NCBI RefSeq assembly: GCF_016545825.1 | Contig: NC_052616.1 | Span: 53,825,716-53,889,715, forward strand | Reading direction: 5' to 3' | Length of the DNA: 64,000 nt | DNA from: Eucalyptus grandis | Taxonomy: Eukaryota; Streptophyta; Magnoliopsida; Myrtales; Myrtaceae | Part shown: piece by piece, positions 1 through 12,027 of the stretch | How positions within the stretch are numbered: the first letter of the stretch is position 1 | How the letters are laid out: the number at the start of each line of letters is the position of its first letter | The notes under the pieces: generated by a model | The model's database searches: none | The model's input: the letters and a program-made list of their open reading frames with translations, nothing else | What the model was told of the DNA's origin: nothing | Position numbers and translations under genes: made by a program

Positions 1-560
1 AATTAATTTTTTAATTATTTTTATTTTTAAGAATATAATATTTATTTTCTTTTTCTTTTTCTTTTTCTTTTTTCTTCTTCTTCTTGATCAGCCACCGGCC
101 ACGACGACGGCCAACGGGCAGCCACGAGCGAGCCTCAAGCTCGCCCGGCTCGCCGACAGCCGGCGAGCTCAAGGCTCACCCAGTCCGGCGAGCTTGGCTC
201 GCCGACGTCGCGAGCTCGAGTCTCGCCGGATCCGGCGAGCTCGAGGCTCGCCCGGTGTCGGGCGAGCTCGAGCTCGACCCTCGCCGGATGCGCGGCTCGA
301 GCCTCGCCGGATGTCGGCGAGGCCTCCCGCCTCGCCCAGATCCCCAGCGAGCTCGAGGCTCGCCGGGAGTTCGGAGTCTCGTCGGGCGTCGGCGAGGCCT
401 CCGCCTCGCCAGATCCGGCGAGCTCGAGCTCGCCCGGCGCCGCTCGCCGCCCCGCGAGGCTCGGCGGCGGTCACTGGCCATCGCCGTCCGGCGACCGGAG
501 GAAGAAGAAAGAAAAAAATAAGAAGAAAAAATAAAAAATAAAAATAAAATAAAATAAAGA
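1..560. repeat. GC-rich fold-back repeat core, cut by window edge
   Basis: A GC-rich block (about 90-500) made of permutations of gcgagctcgagctcgcc is flanked by a T/C-rich tract on the left and an A/G-rich tract on the right. The arrangement (poly-pyrimidine, GC core, poly-purine) recurs at 44.3-44.7 kb, 61.9-62.3 kb and 63.5-64 kb, where it is the centre of TIR elements. The left arm lies outside the window. Open frames here on both strands are Arg/Ala/Ser-rich compositional artefacts. Confidence 0.6.
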
Positions 561-599
561 ATAATTATAATTTCGGTTTTTATAAAAAAAAAAATTGTA

Positions 600-858
600 A
601 AGTTAAAGAGGGAGAGAGATGGTGGGATTTTGAGTGAAAATAAATAGGTTCATTTTTAATGGGTTCATTTTAATGGGTTGATAAATGGGTCATAAATGGG
701 TCAACTCTCTAACCCATTTAAAACCCATATATCTTAGTCTTGACCCATTAAAACCCATTATGGGTGCTTTATGAAAGAAAGCTTACCCATTAATGACCCA
801 TTTAACTATAAATGGGTCTATAAATGGGTTATGCAACCCATTTAACACCTCTACCTGA
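600..858. repeat. aaatgggt-rich repeat, probable hAT-type non-autonomous element end
   Basis: Many direct and inverted copies of aaatgggt / acccattt fill this stretch. Its right edge reads acccatttaacacctcta, the reverse complement of a tagaggtgttaaatgggt tip like those of plant hAT MITEs. The matching left tip is not clear, so the borders are approximate. Confidence 0.4.
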
Positions 859-860
859 GA

Positions 861-1018
861 GGAACCTAACAAAGAAGAACCAACGAAAATCAAAGCACCC
901 AAAAAGTACATACGATAGACCAACAAACAAAGTAAACAACAACAATTGATTATTCCCAATCATTCCATTCTCCATCCCGTGTCCTCCTCGTCGACCCTTA
1001 GTTAATTAATCTGAAGGG
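861..1018 (-). pseudogene. Duplicated peroxidase 3'-end remnant
   Basis: This segment aligns by eye with the sequence just 3' of the intact peroxidase (about 1433-1580). Shared runs include accaacaaacaaagtaaaca and caatcattccat, followed by a similar ttaattaat stretch at the stop-codon position. It is therefore the 3' flank, and perhaps the last codons, of a second peroxidase copy in the same orientation. The rest of that copy is absent: a SINE abuts it on the right. No reading frame survives. Confidence 0.5.
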
Positions 1019-1227
1019 TTTTTTTTTTTTTTTTTGTCTTACTTTATTCCTACTTTAACTCTCACTCTTAGACTTTTACCATGCCTTTTTGTAGGGTGTG
1101 GGAGTCGAAATCCATTCCTGAAACTAAATCGTCTCCATCCTAACCCCCCGAGAATGTGAGAATTTGAACCTCCCACCTCTCCCTTCCAAGTTAGAAGGAT
1201 GACCACTGGGGCAAACGCCAGTGGTTT
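1019..1227 (-). mobile_element. tRNA-derived SINE
   Basis: On the minus strand the element has a pol III A-box-like stretch (tttgccccagtggtc), a B box (ggttcaaattc) about 40 bases later, and a 3' tail of 17 A (seen as T at 1019-1035). This is the usual plan of a plant tRNA-derived SINE. An imperfect TSD may be present (ttaattaatctgaa on the left, ttattaatccaaa on the right). The length of about 210 bp is normal for the class. Confidence 0.7.
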
Positions 1228-1572
1228 ATTAATCCAAACTTGAAACAATGAAATATGCATGCACGAATTAGTAGAGAACAAATTCATATTTCTGAAAGAA
1301 CACAAGTTTGTAAATGGATTATATCCTCTTATTTATTCAAAGTCAAGAATCTGGTATGACTTTTATTTGCTCTTATTAAGCATTATATCCAATAAAACCA
1401 AATCAACATACACTTGCTATATCAAAACTCTAAGAGGGACCTAATAGAGAATGAACAGAAAACAAAGAACACAAAAAGAACAGATGATATACCAACAAAC
1501 AAAGTAAACAACAATAATAGGCAATTGCAATCATTCCATGCTCAATCCTGTGTCTTCCTCATCAATCCTCAA

Positions 1573-3427
1573 TTAATTGACCTTTGTGCACACTTTTCTG
1601 ACTTCGCCCGCCGTTCCAGTGAGCACGCCAATCCGACCCATATTCACCATCGACTCTCCAAAGTCCTTGAAGAAGGTGGATCCACCGGTCTTGATCTGGA
1701 GGTCAATGTACGCCTTGGTTTCGCTGTCATCAAGAAGTGCGGAGTCTGAAGTGAAGAGGCCTCTTCTCTTCGGGATGAGGTCGAAGTACTTGACGTCGAA
1801 CGTCCTCACACTTCCCGGGTCCATCTCGACAAGGGTGGTTTGATCATTCGGCTTGCACCTGAGCTTCAATCTCGCTATGTAGTTGGAGTCAAGGGTGGGG
1901 TCGGCATCGCCCTTTCCGGTAAAGTTGTAGACGCGGTCGGAGAAGGAAGAGCAGTGTGAAGTTCCAATGGTGTGCCCACCTGGTCAATTGGAAATCAGAA
2001 TTAGCATGATCTAACTATACAAATTATGTTCTCTGTTGTAGTGCTGACGATGTTTATGAATCTCGCACTCAAATTACAATTTCTTCCCGATTAATTTATG
2101 TCAATCCCCACAAAATAATTGACTAAGCATATGGAGCAATAATTGGAGATTAGGTGTTACCTGACAGGACGACAAGGTCCTTCACACTGAGGCCTTTCTT
2201 TGCAAAATCTGCTTTCAGAGTTGTAATGTTGGCCGAAGGTGGTATTAAGTTGTTAAGTGCGTCGGTCAAGATAGACACGTTCCCGTCTCTTCGTCCGGTT
2301 TCCACATCATAGGAAAGTGCTCCAGTCTAAAAGACAACACCAAAAAAAAAAAAAAAAAAAAAAAAAAGTCTATATAAGAATGTTTTTCTCATTAAAATAT
2401 AAAATAGTCGTGTTTTGTCAAGAGCGCCGTAAAAATAATCTTAATATCAACAAGCGATACTTGGATCCCATAATATGTATGGCTAGAATTCGTTTTCAAA
2501 CGAGATAACATAGATCGTTTGTGAAATCAAGATTTCTACTAGTGTCCTAATTATATAACAAATAATATGTATGGCTAGAATTCGTTTTCAAACGAGATAA
2601 CATAGATCGTTTGTGAAATCAAGATTTCTACTAGTGTCCTAATTATATAACAAACATCCAAATTTAAAACAAAAAATAAAGGAGGTAATGTATGCATATG
2701 CTCACCGCGACGACCACGTCTCTAGCGACGAGGGCCACAATGTCAGCACATGAGACGATGCCCGGGCATGCCTTCTCCAATGCTGTTTTGACTCTATCGA
2801 TCGTTTGGAAACCTCGAAGACTGAGATTGGGACCCGCATTCTTTTCGGATTGATTGGTCGGAGAGTTCAATAGTACTGAACCTTCGCAGCCCTGCAAAAG
2901 ATGATTCAACCGTGAGTTCATGAAGACAGTAGTTCGTAACCAAGGACGAATCTAGAGAAGTATGTCGAGGAGCCAAACACCATTTACTAGTACATAACTA
3001 GTTCTAATACACATTTTCCATTTTATCATATTGTTATCCAGTAAATCAATTTTGTAAATCTCTATGCATTCCTTCCATGCATCCGAACATTAGTTACATG
3101 CAAAGAATCACGTAATTAGAAAATGGTAAACTTTACACTCGTAGTAGGACGAGTTACACTTGTGGTAGGACGAGAATAATGTGAGCTCGCTCTCTTACTT
3201 ACCCTAACGAAACAATCATGAAAATGCATCCTCAAGAGAGGGCCAGAGAGACTCGGAGCGACGGACATGACTTCACGGATGACCCCCTTCACGATGGCCT
3301 CTGCGTTTGGGCATGCCTTCTGGTAAAACCCTACTTTGAGACCTTGACCATGAGCGACCTCAGGAACAAGAAACAAGAACGTCAACTGAACCAACAAGCA
3401 AGACAAGAAGAGCTTTGAACAAGCCAT
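1573..3427 (-). CDS. Class III (secretory) peroxidase, four exons
   Basis: Joined on the minus strand: exon 1 3427-3203, exon 2 2891-2706, exon 3 2326-2161, exon 4 1979-1573, giving about 327 residues, the usual family length. All introns are GT-AG. The product starts [10 protein letters not shown] with a hydrophobic signal peptide (about residues 1-27) before [16 protein letters not shown]. Visible family motifs are the distal haem motif [15 protein letters not shown], the [13 protein letters not shown] block and the proximal-histidine motif VVLSGGHTIG. All eight structural cysteines are present. Such enzymes oxidise phenolics with H2O2 in the cell wall or vacuole. An in-frame ATG 39 bases upstream is possible, but the chosen start gives a clean signal peptide. 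The C terminus, ending in KVCTKVN, is close to the Arabidopsis peroxidase 3/27 type (family memory). No coding defect is seen. Confidence 0.93.
2471..2654. repeat. Perfect 92-bp tandem duplication in peroxidase intron 2
   Basis: Two consecutive 92-bp copies (2471-2562 and 2563-2654), each beginning taatatgtatggctagaatt, appear identical throughout. They lie wholly within the intron between exons 2 and 3, so the splice sites are unaffected. Identity implies a very recent event. Confidence 0.9.
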
Positions 3428-3510
3428 TGCTTTGTGCCAAGAAGAACGATGATTGTTATCGCCCAATCTTAGTGTTTTGCTGTGGACATTTCATGAGCAA
3501 ACCGCTTTGG

Positions 3511-3518
3511 CTTTTATA
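3511..3518 (-). promoter_or_regulatory. Probable TATA box of the peroxidase gene
   Basis: The minus strand reads tataaaag about 85 bases upstream of the chosen ATG at 3427, a normal distance for a plant core promoter with a short 5' UTR. No other promoter element is claimed. Confidence 0.5.
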
Positions 3519-3529
3519 CATACTTCGGA

Positions 3530-6500
3530 CCAGCTACTTGAGTCTTAAATTATAGGCTGTCATTAACTTGACAGCTTAGCATACTTTAGTTATTTGCAAT
3601 ATGAATTTTCTTATGAGACGACTGGGGTGCTAACTTCTCCCTGATTTTGTACCGACCTAACTTCTTGATTAGAACACGGCTTTGAGCCATTGACTTTTAT
3701 TTATTTTAGGGGCTTGATGGGCTTACACCACCGGATCGAGATTCAACAAAATTAATAAACGGCGCACAGGATCAGCATGAAGTTTGCACGACATGTCTTT
3801 GCCAACTTACAATCTAGTGTGAGACAAAAGGTTCATCACGGAAGTGGATAAAAAATGAACCATTACACACAACCACCATGAGCTCATTTGTCTAGTACCG
3901 GAGAGTTGACCTCTCTCGTAATGTGGCAGGATCATGTGTTTGCTCAACTGAACTATTAAACTAACATGATTTGAAACGATATTGTAAGATCAATGTGGCC
4001 CACGATATGGTACAAAACACTCGGCATGTTACTTTGGCCAATTCAGGCCGAATATAACGTTCCCCCATCAGCTGATAATGTCCTAGTGAAGGTTGTGAAC
4101 AAATGCACAATTGCACAGGCTTGAAGCTTTAGTCAAATGGAGAGATTGGAGAAGAGAGATTCCTTAACTCATTCATGCCTTACCAAGCAAAGTGTTAATA
4201 TAATGAGCAAGGGAATCTATTCATTGTATCAAAGGACCATTTTGAATCGGTCCTGTATATCATTGGTGCACGTTAGAACAACTGGGATATATATTGCTGC
4301 TTTTTATAGCTATGACGCAAGCGTATATTTAGACCTTTTAAGCCCACACGGTCAATCACGTCGGATCGGAAAAGTTGTCCTCTTTTCGCCACAATCGAGT
4401 GATCTGGTCATTGAATGGGGGAGGCTTCTTTCCACGAGGCTCGAACCAGTGGTCGCTCTTCTAAAGGCCGGCAGTTTGGCGATGAGTAGTGTTAAATAAC
4501 CCGAGAAGGTCTTCGAGTTTGATTTCCCTGTGATTTAGATGAATTGGGAGTGTCAATTTACCTTCTAAACTAAAAAAAAAAACACATTAGAAAAGTCCAG
4601 TCGAAAAGCTAGGATGCTAATTATTGCAAATTATTTGATCTGTTTCTTACACTTAAATTCATCATCAAGAGAATTGTTACTTTCAATTTATCCTTATATC
4701 AATAGGATCTAAATCGCTGAAAATGAAGAAAACATTTTACTACTAGAAGAACTTCACGAGAGTCAACCAAGTAACTCACCCAATTTTCGCTAAAGAGAAA
4801 GCCTTAATTTGCCAGGTTCATTAGGTTATAGAGAGTTTTCATTTTGGGTGTATATTTTCAGGTTTTTTTCTTTATTTAATAAGTTAAGCAAACCTGATTT
4901 AAAAATGAAAATTGTGATAAGATATCTGTAATCCATCGAGATTACTCTTTTGTGAATCCGCCCGACACATGATTTGAAATAAAAAGCACTTGGTACACCA
5001 AACCAAAATGTTTTTTTTTTTTTCATCTTGGATCTTCAATATCTATGAAAATTCACTTATTTCAGTTTGAATTTCGTTTCAAACTATTTCCCAAATCAAT
5101 TTTCGAATATTCTAAAGAACCAAAAGGAGCCATTGTGATTCGATCTTGGATCCTCCCCAATTCGTGTCTTTTTTTCTTTTATATGTAGTCGTGTGGACAT
5201 CTTGGAATTTTTTAATCACCCTTATGACATTAGTATCCGCACGAAGTTGTCGGATGATTTGCTCCTAGTTTTGTTCAAAAAGTTTGCACTTTGATGAAGA
5301 TCGAGAAGGGTTTCCTTGCTTAAGCTTATTCACAAAATTTTATGTATATATACAAGCACACACATTAAAAATAATAGAAATCAAGAGTATTGAAGATTTT
5401 GGGAATCTAGATCTAATTTGTCGTGGATTATATCAATTGGCTTTGTTAAGTTCGAAATTGGTGAATCCACAACTAAATAGATTAATAAATAAAATAAAAT
5501 AAAAAAGCCAAAGGAAGCCACACCACACCACACCACCTAAAGTATCATAACTTCACCAAAATGCCCTCGTATCTTGTATGAAATAACGCATACACACTAA
5601 TCAAACACCTAGGCCACCTCATATTAGAGCGAGAGAGAGAGAGAGAGGGAGAGGGTCTCCATCAACATAGACTATTCAGTCAACTTGCTTTAGTCACTTA
5701 CCCAGCAAGTACAACCTGCCATGTATATGCTTACATTCTTTCACTTAAATAATTTAAGTTTTACAATTCAATTTGTTAAGCTAGTATTACATCGACTTAT
5801 TAGCGCTAATTCCTTTTTTTTTCACTCATTTAAGCTAGTATTTAAACCTTTGATATGAATTGGCCATTTGCAAAGCTTGTATTGTGCTCTATAACTGAGC
5901 TTAACAATCATACGCATACCCAATTGAGCTTTTGCCCTTTAATCTTACATATAATTGACTCATTCATGATTATTAACACCGTTAAAAGCGCATTTCATTA
6001 AAGAAGCATGATTGTAATCCACCCACAATTGAATACCAACTTAAATGGAAATGAACAACTTAGAGCCAAAAATAACAATTTTAAAACTTTAGTGGGCTTA
6101 ATAAATTTTGCGGAGTTCTCTTTGATAGTTTTGATCTGTTTAACACTAGAGGAGCTCAAGTATATGTAGAGATGGATATCATCTTTGCTTGTTTAACCAC
6201 CCTAGAGTAATAGTGATAACAACCACAAGATTCCGTGCTATACACGGTATAGAACATATTTTAGTTTTATCTAGATAGATATAACGTAATAGCTCGTCGT
6301 CCATAAAGTTATATGGTGTAAAACGTTACATGCACTAACAGCTTAAGTTTTTTAAGTGAAGTAAATTTATCAAAACTAACAATTATGAGTCCAGTGCCCC
6401 TCCACAATTTCCTATTCGGCTTTAATATGGTCACATATATGACTCATCTGAGAAACAGAATATAAGTTAGAGCATAATGAAATGATCTTAGTCATTTAGT

Positions 6501-7149
6501 CATAAAAAATTCCGTGCTCTCAGATTGATAAGTCTCGTCCATCTTTATATTAAATTATGTCTTATGTCATACGTACATAAGTTTGTTATATTTCAAAATG
6601 CCAAACCTAAAGTTGTAATATTCAAAGCCATGTGACCTTAGAAAAAGCAAGTGAGTCCAATACATGGTTAGGTTAGAGATGGCTAGTGAATCTACACTAC
6701 ACAAAATGTCCAAACATCACTATACTGTTGCACAAGTATTAAATAAAAAGGTGAAGAACAAAGAAAAATAATACTCAAATTTAAGAAACAAAAAGGAAAG
6801 TGTAGTCCACATGTGAGAGTATAGCTTTGTCGCCACCTCCCTTTCAGGCTCTCTTACGCGCGGGCGCGGCAGAGGCGGCTCTCCCAAGCCCACCAATTCA
6901 CGATTTATGGTTCGAATTTTTAACCTGCAAGTCAATTTCAGATAAAAGTCACCATTAATCGATTTGGAGTGGGCAATTAGAACCCAAGTGAGATATCGAA
7001 AGAAATACTTCATTCTGTGCATTTACAGAAATTAGGATCAGGAACTTAATTATACTAATTAATCACCAATGCCCTTCTAGTATATGATCTTGCTTAAATA
7101 TCAAGTAAAGCATTTATGTAGCATCTTATACTAATCACGAAATCTAGTG
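3530..7149. other. AT-rich intergenic DNA
   Basis: No gene is supported. Open frames (for example 4137-4499) lack recognisable domains or coding character. A short ccaca repeat lies at about 5517-5537 and a GA microsatellite at about 5630-5655. A stretch at 6830-6935 has a GC-rich patch followed by a B-box-like ggttcgaattt, but no convincing A box or poly-A tail. Confidence 0.6.
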
Positions 7150-8430
7150 TTTGTAAAATTCTAAACGCAAGTGCACGTATCGAACAAGTAATATAATGAT
7201 GAGAAAAAGTATCGTCACACGGAGATCGATGATTAATAAACTAATTAAATACTAAAATAGATTAATTCTAAAATTTATCTAACAAATCAAAATATAATTT
7301 AGAATAAATTAAAAACAAAACTTGAAGACTAAATGTAGTAAAATCAATCAGATAAATATGTTAGAGCATCCGATTTCACCATAACCACTAGATATGAATT
7401 TCAGATTGTTGTTAATACAAGAACGATATCAAATATGTGATAGCGGAATTTCCTAATCTATTTACTATCCTTTCTCTAGGTATAGCAAACCTACTTAGCT
7501 TATTAATCCACTATATCTCTATGTGAATTAAAATAAACATGAGTGCATTAAAAACTATGAATATTCTCGGTTTACAATGAGTCTTTTGGATCACCTTATC
7601 ACCGAAAGCTACACAAATAACACGGTATATTTCTATCAACGTTTAATTCATGGTTATATATTATAATGAGCAATTGCATATTATCACCTCTCAGTCTCAA
7701 ACATGCACATCAGATCATTCAAGTGGTGGCCGAGTCACTCAAAAGCGTGGCAATAATATATAACTCACATGAATGAAATCAATTGTAAAACATAAAAATC
7801 ATGAAATTCATATCATCATGATTAGGCTACATCGTAGCCCTAACAAAATAAAATTAGAACATAGTAGAATAAGAAATAAAAATAGAAATATAGATCAAAC
7901 TCAGCATCTTGAATCAAAGGACAAGAATTCTATCACCACTTTTGTCTTCTCTTCAAAATACTTAAAAAAAACTCTCAGAAGAGTGAAAAATGATCTCACT
8001 CCTCCTCTCTCTAAAAAAACCCTAGATGCTCTCTCTGTCTCTATTTATAGGATATATCCAAGATATCTATCTCCTAACGCTTGCAGATAACATTAGGGAA
8101 CAAAATCAAAAATTTCCTGATTTGATATCTATCTTTCACTGCTGCTTTTATTTGAATTCCTAATAATTGCCATTCTTTTCCTTATCTTCTTCATATCTCA
8201 TTATTCTGCATAAACAATGAAAATTTAAATAATCAGAAGGAAATCAAATATTTTCTCATAGATAATGCATTAATTGTTGCCTAAAATAGATAAAATAACT
8301 CTATTTTTATAGAGTTATCATCTAGGATTCAATTCCTCACCAAATTAAGGAAATATAAATTCATGCATCATAATAGCGTAATTGGAATAAGTCAAGATTT
8401 GCTTGAAAGAACTTAAACATGATTTCTTTT
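7150..8430. repeat. Non-coding dispersed repeat, possibly LARD-like
   Basis: The stretch opening with aaacgcaagtgcacgtatcg, with aagtatcgtcacacggaga shortly after and the marker aggctacatcgtagcccta at about 7823-7843, resembles a repeat seen in many plant genomes (from memory). No protein domain is present. The borders are guesses and LTRs were not identified. Confidence 0.35.
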
Positions 8431-9669
8431 TTCTTTTCTAGGTGTTTCAATGTATTTATGGAGTAAACTAACCAAAAACTATTTTTTAGACCTTTTCTGA
8501 TTTTTTTTTTGGAAAATATAAATCATTTTTGGATTTTTATTTTTACAAAAAAACTTTTCAAATTTTAATTAAAATAACAATAAAACAAAAGCAAACCTAG
8601 GTCGGTGAGACCCGTGAGCCGATCGATTGGGATTCGGCCCGGTCGCCCCTACGGGGGCTAGAGGTGAGGACCCTCATTTATTTTAATGGTTAATACTCTG
8701 AAAATCCAAATATGTATACTCATGACAAATTTATCCAAAACTAATCTTTTTACTAAGAAAAATCCCAAACTTGTACAATTATGACAAATTACCCGGAATA
8801 ATCATAAAAAACTCATAAACTTGTATATTTGTGACAATTATTTTTTCTAAAACTTGAGTTTGGTTGAAAAATCTCTAGCAACAACATGGCCCATGTACAG
8901 TTGTCCCGCGGCTACCGTGCGTGGCCACGGCACGGCTGCCACCACCTTTCCTCTTTGCCCGCTAAGAGTCAGTCACTTCCGAAAACACGATGTGCACAAA
9001 AAATATCGAAACAAAAACATCCAAAGCGAAGGCTAGCGGTGGGGGGATCTATCAAGCCTCTCTTGACAAACCATGAGCACCAAAACTGGAAGGAGGATCA
9101 AGGACAAGTGCATACTCGAACTTATGCCTAAATCGACAAACAATGGATAAGCGAGACCGACCTCAGTACAGGCACGAACGAAACAGAAAAAAACTTAGTA
9201 AAAGCAAATGATACTAATACCTAGGTGACGCAAAAAATATTTTTGTTAAGGTCAAATTGATCCTTAAATTTCTAATGAGATTTAATCCTAAATATTTAGC
9301 CAATATTTAGGTGTCAATAAGCTTTTAGGGTTCTCTCCACCATATGCCTTAACAATTCTTAACCTTACTGTATTTGCAAGAAGCCAAACCTTTGCTATGC
9401 AAAGGATTTATATTTTTCTATTGAAATATATTTGTGGCCCAATTAGTTCATATTATTTAAAAATTAATTCCCGATCTGAATCAGCATCTTTATAGTAGGT
9501 TTAGGACTAATTAGGTCATTGTGCCATTATAGTTGTTATAGTAATTCGAAGTGCTTACATCTTAACTAAATAATCATAATTTATATTTTATTACAGTGGC
9601 TACTATGATGATAATCTCATCTTATTGGGCCAGAAAAACACTTTGCTTATTTTATTAGTTTCCATATCT
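8431..9669. other. Intergenic DNA, no gene recognised
   Basis: Mostly AT-rich. A GC-richer patch at about 8590-8680 and another at about 8885-9130 contain short open frames without recognisable domains or splice context. Confidence 0.5.
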
Positions 9670-10097
9670 TAATTAAAAATGATAATTTAAATATCGCTGC
9701 AATAGATTTTACAACACTATGTTTAATTGGTTTCATCTCATTGATAGCTGTTTAATAAAGACTTAGCTCATTAATTATACTCCTTTAAGTGTCCAAATCT
9801 TGGCTTGCATTTTACATGATTCATGATATTAGATAAGTATTTCCTACACTCAGCAAAGATAGCTATTGAAGAATAATTTTCCCGTTAACTATAGACGCAC
9901 TAGCAAAATTAATTTCTCAAATTGAGAAATATATAATATGAGTTGGTCTTTGTTAATTTGTAGGGGCACCACAAGCCCGCGGGTAACGTAATCAAACACA
10001 TCAGATGGAATCTTAGAAATTAAAAGATTTGACCGATTCACTGGCCTAACTGAAAGAAAATATATTTAATTCAATTGAATTCACCTACGTAATAGAA

Positions 10098-10102
<5 letters not shown>

Positions 10103-10149
<47 letters not shown>
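10103..10149. repeat. (CT)n microsatellite, copy A
   Basis: About 47 bp of uninterrupted TC/CT dinucleotide. The orthologous site in copy B (about 16550-16653) is about 104 bp, roughly twice as long. Confidence 0.95.
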
Positions 10150-10151
<2 letters not shown>

Positions 10152-10471
10152 CGAACCAGTAGCAGGATATATATCTTATATACAACTTCACAGAGTTAAT
10201 ATAAAGCATAGGTATGCTGCAATAATGTGGTTATTGAATTGGATAATGTGATGTATCATGAAATATCGAACCATCGAATATTCTATTAGCGGATATAGAA
10301 CTCAAGTAGTTAATTAGGTTAGCAAAAAGAAAAAGCATTGTTAATTAGGTTAGTCGAGCAACTAAATTTAATTAAGGGCGTTCAGTTATACAGACATTAT
10401 CCTTAAACCATTGTTTGAGCTTAGGCTTCTACATATGTGATGGAACTTGTTCTATACATTTTAACGACACG

Positions 10472-11846
10472 TAGGGGTGAGTATGATTTCAAGATAGAAT
10501 TGAATCAATGAGAATGGGTCAAGTTCCAAATTCCAAAGTATATAAGGTAGGTTTCACATTTCAAAATTTAGGGAACTAGTCGAGCAACCTAAAACTCGGA
10601 ACAAGTCTTTGTTTTTTCTTGTTCTACATTTTTGCACAATCTTATGACATTCCATGACGTCCAACGATGTGTGTAATTTGGAACTACTAATTTGATCTTT
10701 CATATTTAGCATATCCATAACTGAGATTTTTACTTTATTAATGTTTCATATTTTTCATATGTTTGAATATGAGTTATGATTAATAGATTATAGCAACGGA
10801 TAGTTGTCATTAGAGATAATAATTAACTACAATCGTTCAATTAAGAATACATGTAGAACATACATTGACTCAAGAACCAATTAGGGGTGTGCAAAATACC
10901 TGGGAACCGCCTGGACCGCCCGGAACCAGACCGGAACCGCCCGGAACCGGCGGTTCTTGAGGAAACCGGTCCGGTTGCCGGTTCCATGGGCGAATCCGCC
11001 CACCTGGACCGGACCGGTTCCCTTTTAATATTAAAAAAAAAAAAACTAAAATTGAATACAAAGCAATTGTTTTGTGGCAATTGTTTTTGCTACAGGATGA
11101 ATACAAAGCTAAATATTAGGGAATTCTTATGCTTTTTCGTTGTTTAGTTTATTTATTAATATAATGATGAAGGTGATGTATTCAATAAAGTCTTGTTTAG
11201 TTGCACTTCCTTTGTTTTCCTGTGTTTGGATGGTGCCTCATTTCACCTCCTTTGATTTGTTTGTGCGACTTGTGATATTTTGCCGAACCTAATGAGGGAT
11301 ATGTCCAATTCATAGCTTTAAGAGAGACCCATTTTTCCTAAACACTTACTACTCTCTCTACCTCTATATCAACTTATGTACATCCATTCCTTCATTGGTT
11401 ACATTTATAGTTGCAACAAATGAATTTTTGTTCCACGTACTTAAATTTGGTTTTTCTTTTTTTGGCTTGCTTTGATATGACGTAGTCGTTTTATGTTGAA
11501 AATCAAAATTGTTTCGCATCAAGATCGGTTCCATGGATCCACCTAGGAACCGGAACGGACCGGCGGTTCGGTTCCCGGGTGGATCCATGCAACAAACGGG
11601 TGGATCCCGGTTCCAATTTTTCGAAACCGGTCCTTAGCTGGCGGTTCCCGATTCTAGGTTGGGAACCGCCCGCCCGGACCATGCACACCCCTAGAACCAA
11701 TACCGAAACTTGCAACAAGGTGAGTTCCAAGTTCTAAAGTAAGGTAGGTTTTATGTTCCAAGAATTTGAGAATCAATTCCGACGAGTAAATTCTAGGTTG
11801 AAGTTTCAAGCAGAACCTGGACTAACCCTAAAATTGCTCACCCCTA
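10472..11846. mobile_element. Non-autonomous hAT-like element (outer)
   Basis: The left tip taggggtgagtatga and the right tip ttgctcaccccta form a hAT-type terminal inverted repeat. The corresponding site in duplication copy B lacks this sequence, which supports an insertion. No clean 8-bp TSD is visible (left acgacacg, right atgcaata), so the target sequence has diverged or one end is misplaced. A second hAT-like element lies inside it. No transposase frame is present. Confidence 0.6.
10882..11693. mobile_element. Non-autonomous hAT element with perfect TSD (nested)
   Basis: The element has inverted tips taggggtgtgca and tgcacaccccta and is flanked by identical 8-bp TSDs gaaccaat (10874-10881 and 11694-11701), the signature of hAT transposases. 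Both subterminal regions are rich in ggaccgg/gaaccg motifs, a likely transposase-binding repeat. It is 812 bp, has no transposase, and sits inside another hAT-like element (10472-11846). Confidence 0.92.
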
Positions 11847-12027
11847 ATGCAATAGACATGCACCCTAATTATTCAAATTATGGAATTTTATCTACTTTAG
11901 GTACGGTAGGCTCCGAATTAGCTCTTTTGCTGAATATGTGTCGGCCTAATTAGTGAAAATATGGAATTTCATCTACTTTAGGTTTTGTAGGCTCCAAATT
12001 GGCCATTGCTGAAGATGCGTCGGTATT

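Noticed and set aside
84..541. Several overlapping 100-145-residue open frames, both strands
   Set aside because: Arg/Ala/Ser-rich translations of a palindromic GC-rich repeat open in many frames at once; no domain or start context.
4137..4499. 120-residue plus-strand frame
   Set aside because: No recognised domain, signal or splice context; consistent with chance in intergenic DNA.
6830..6935. Possible tRNA-derived SINE (ggttcgaattt B box)
   Set aside because: No matching A box at the right spacing and no poly-A tail or TSD.
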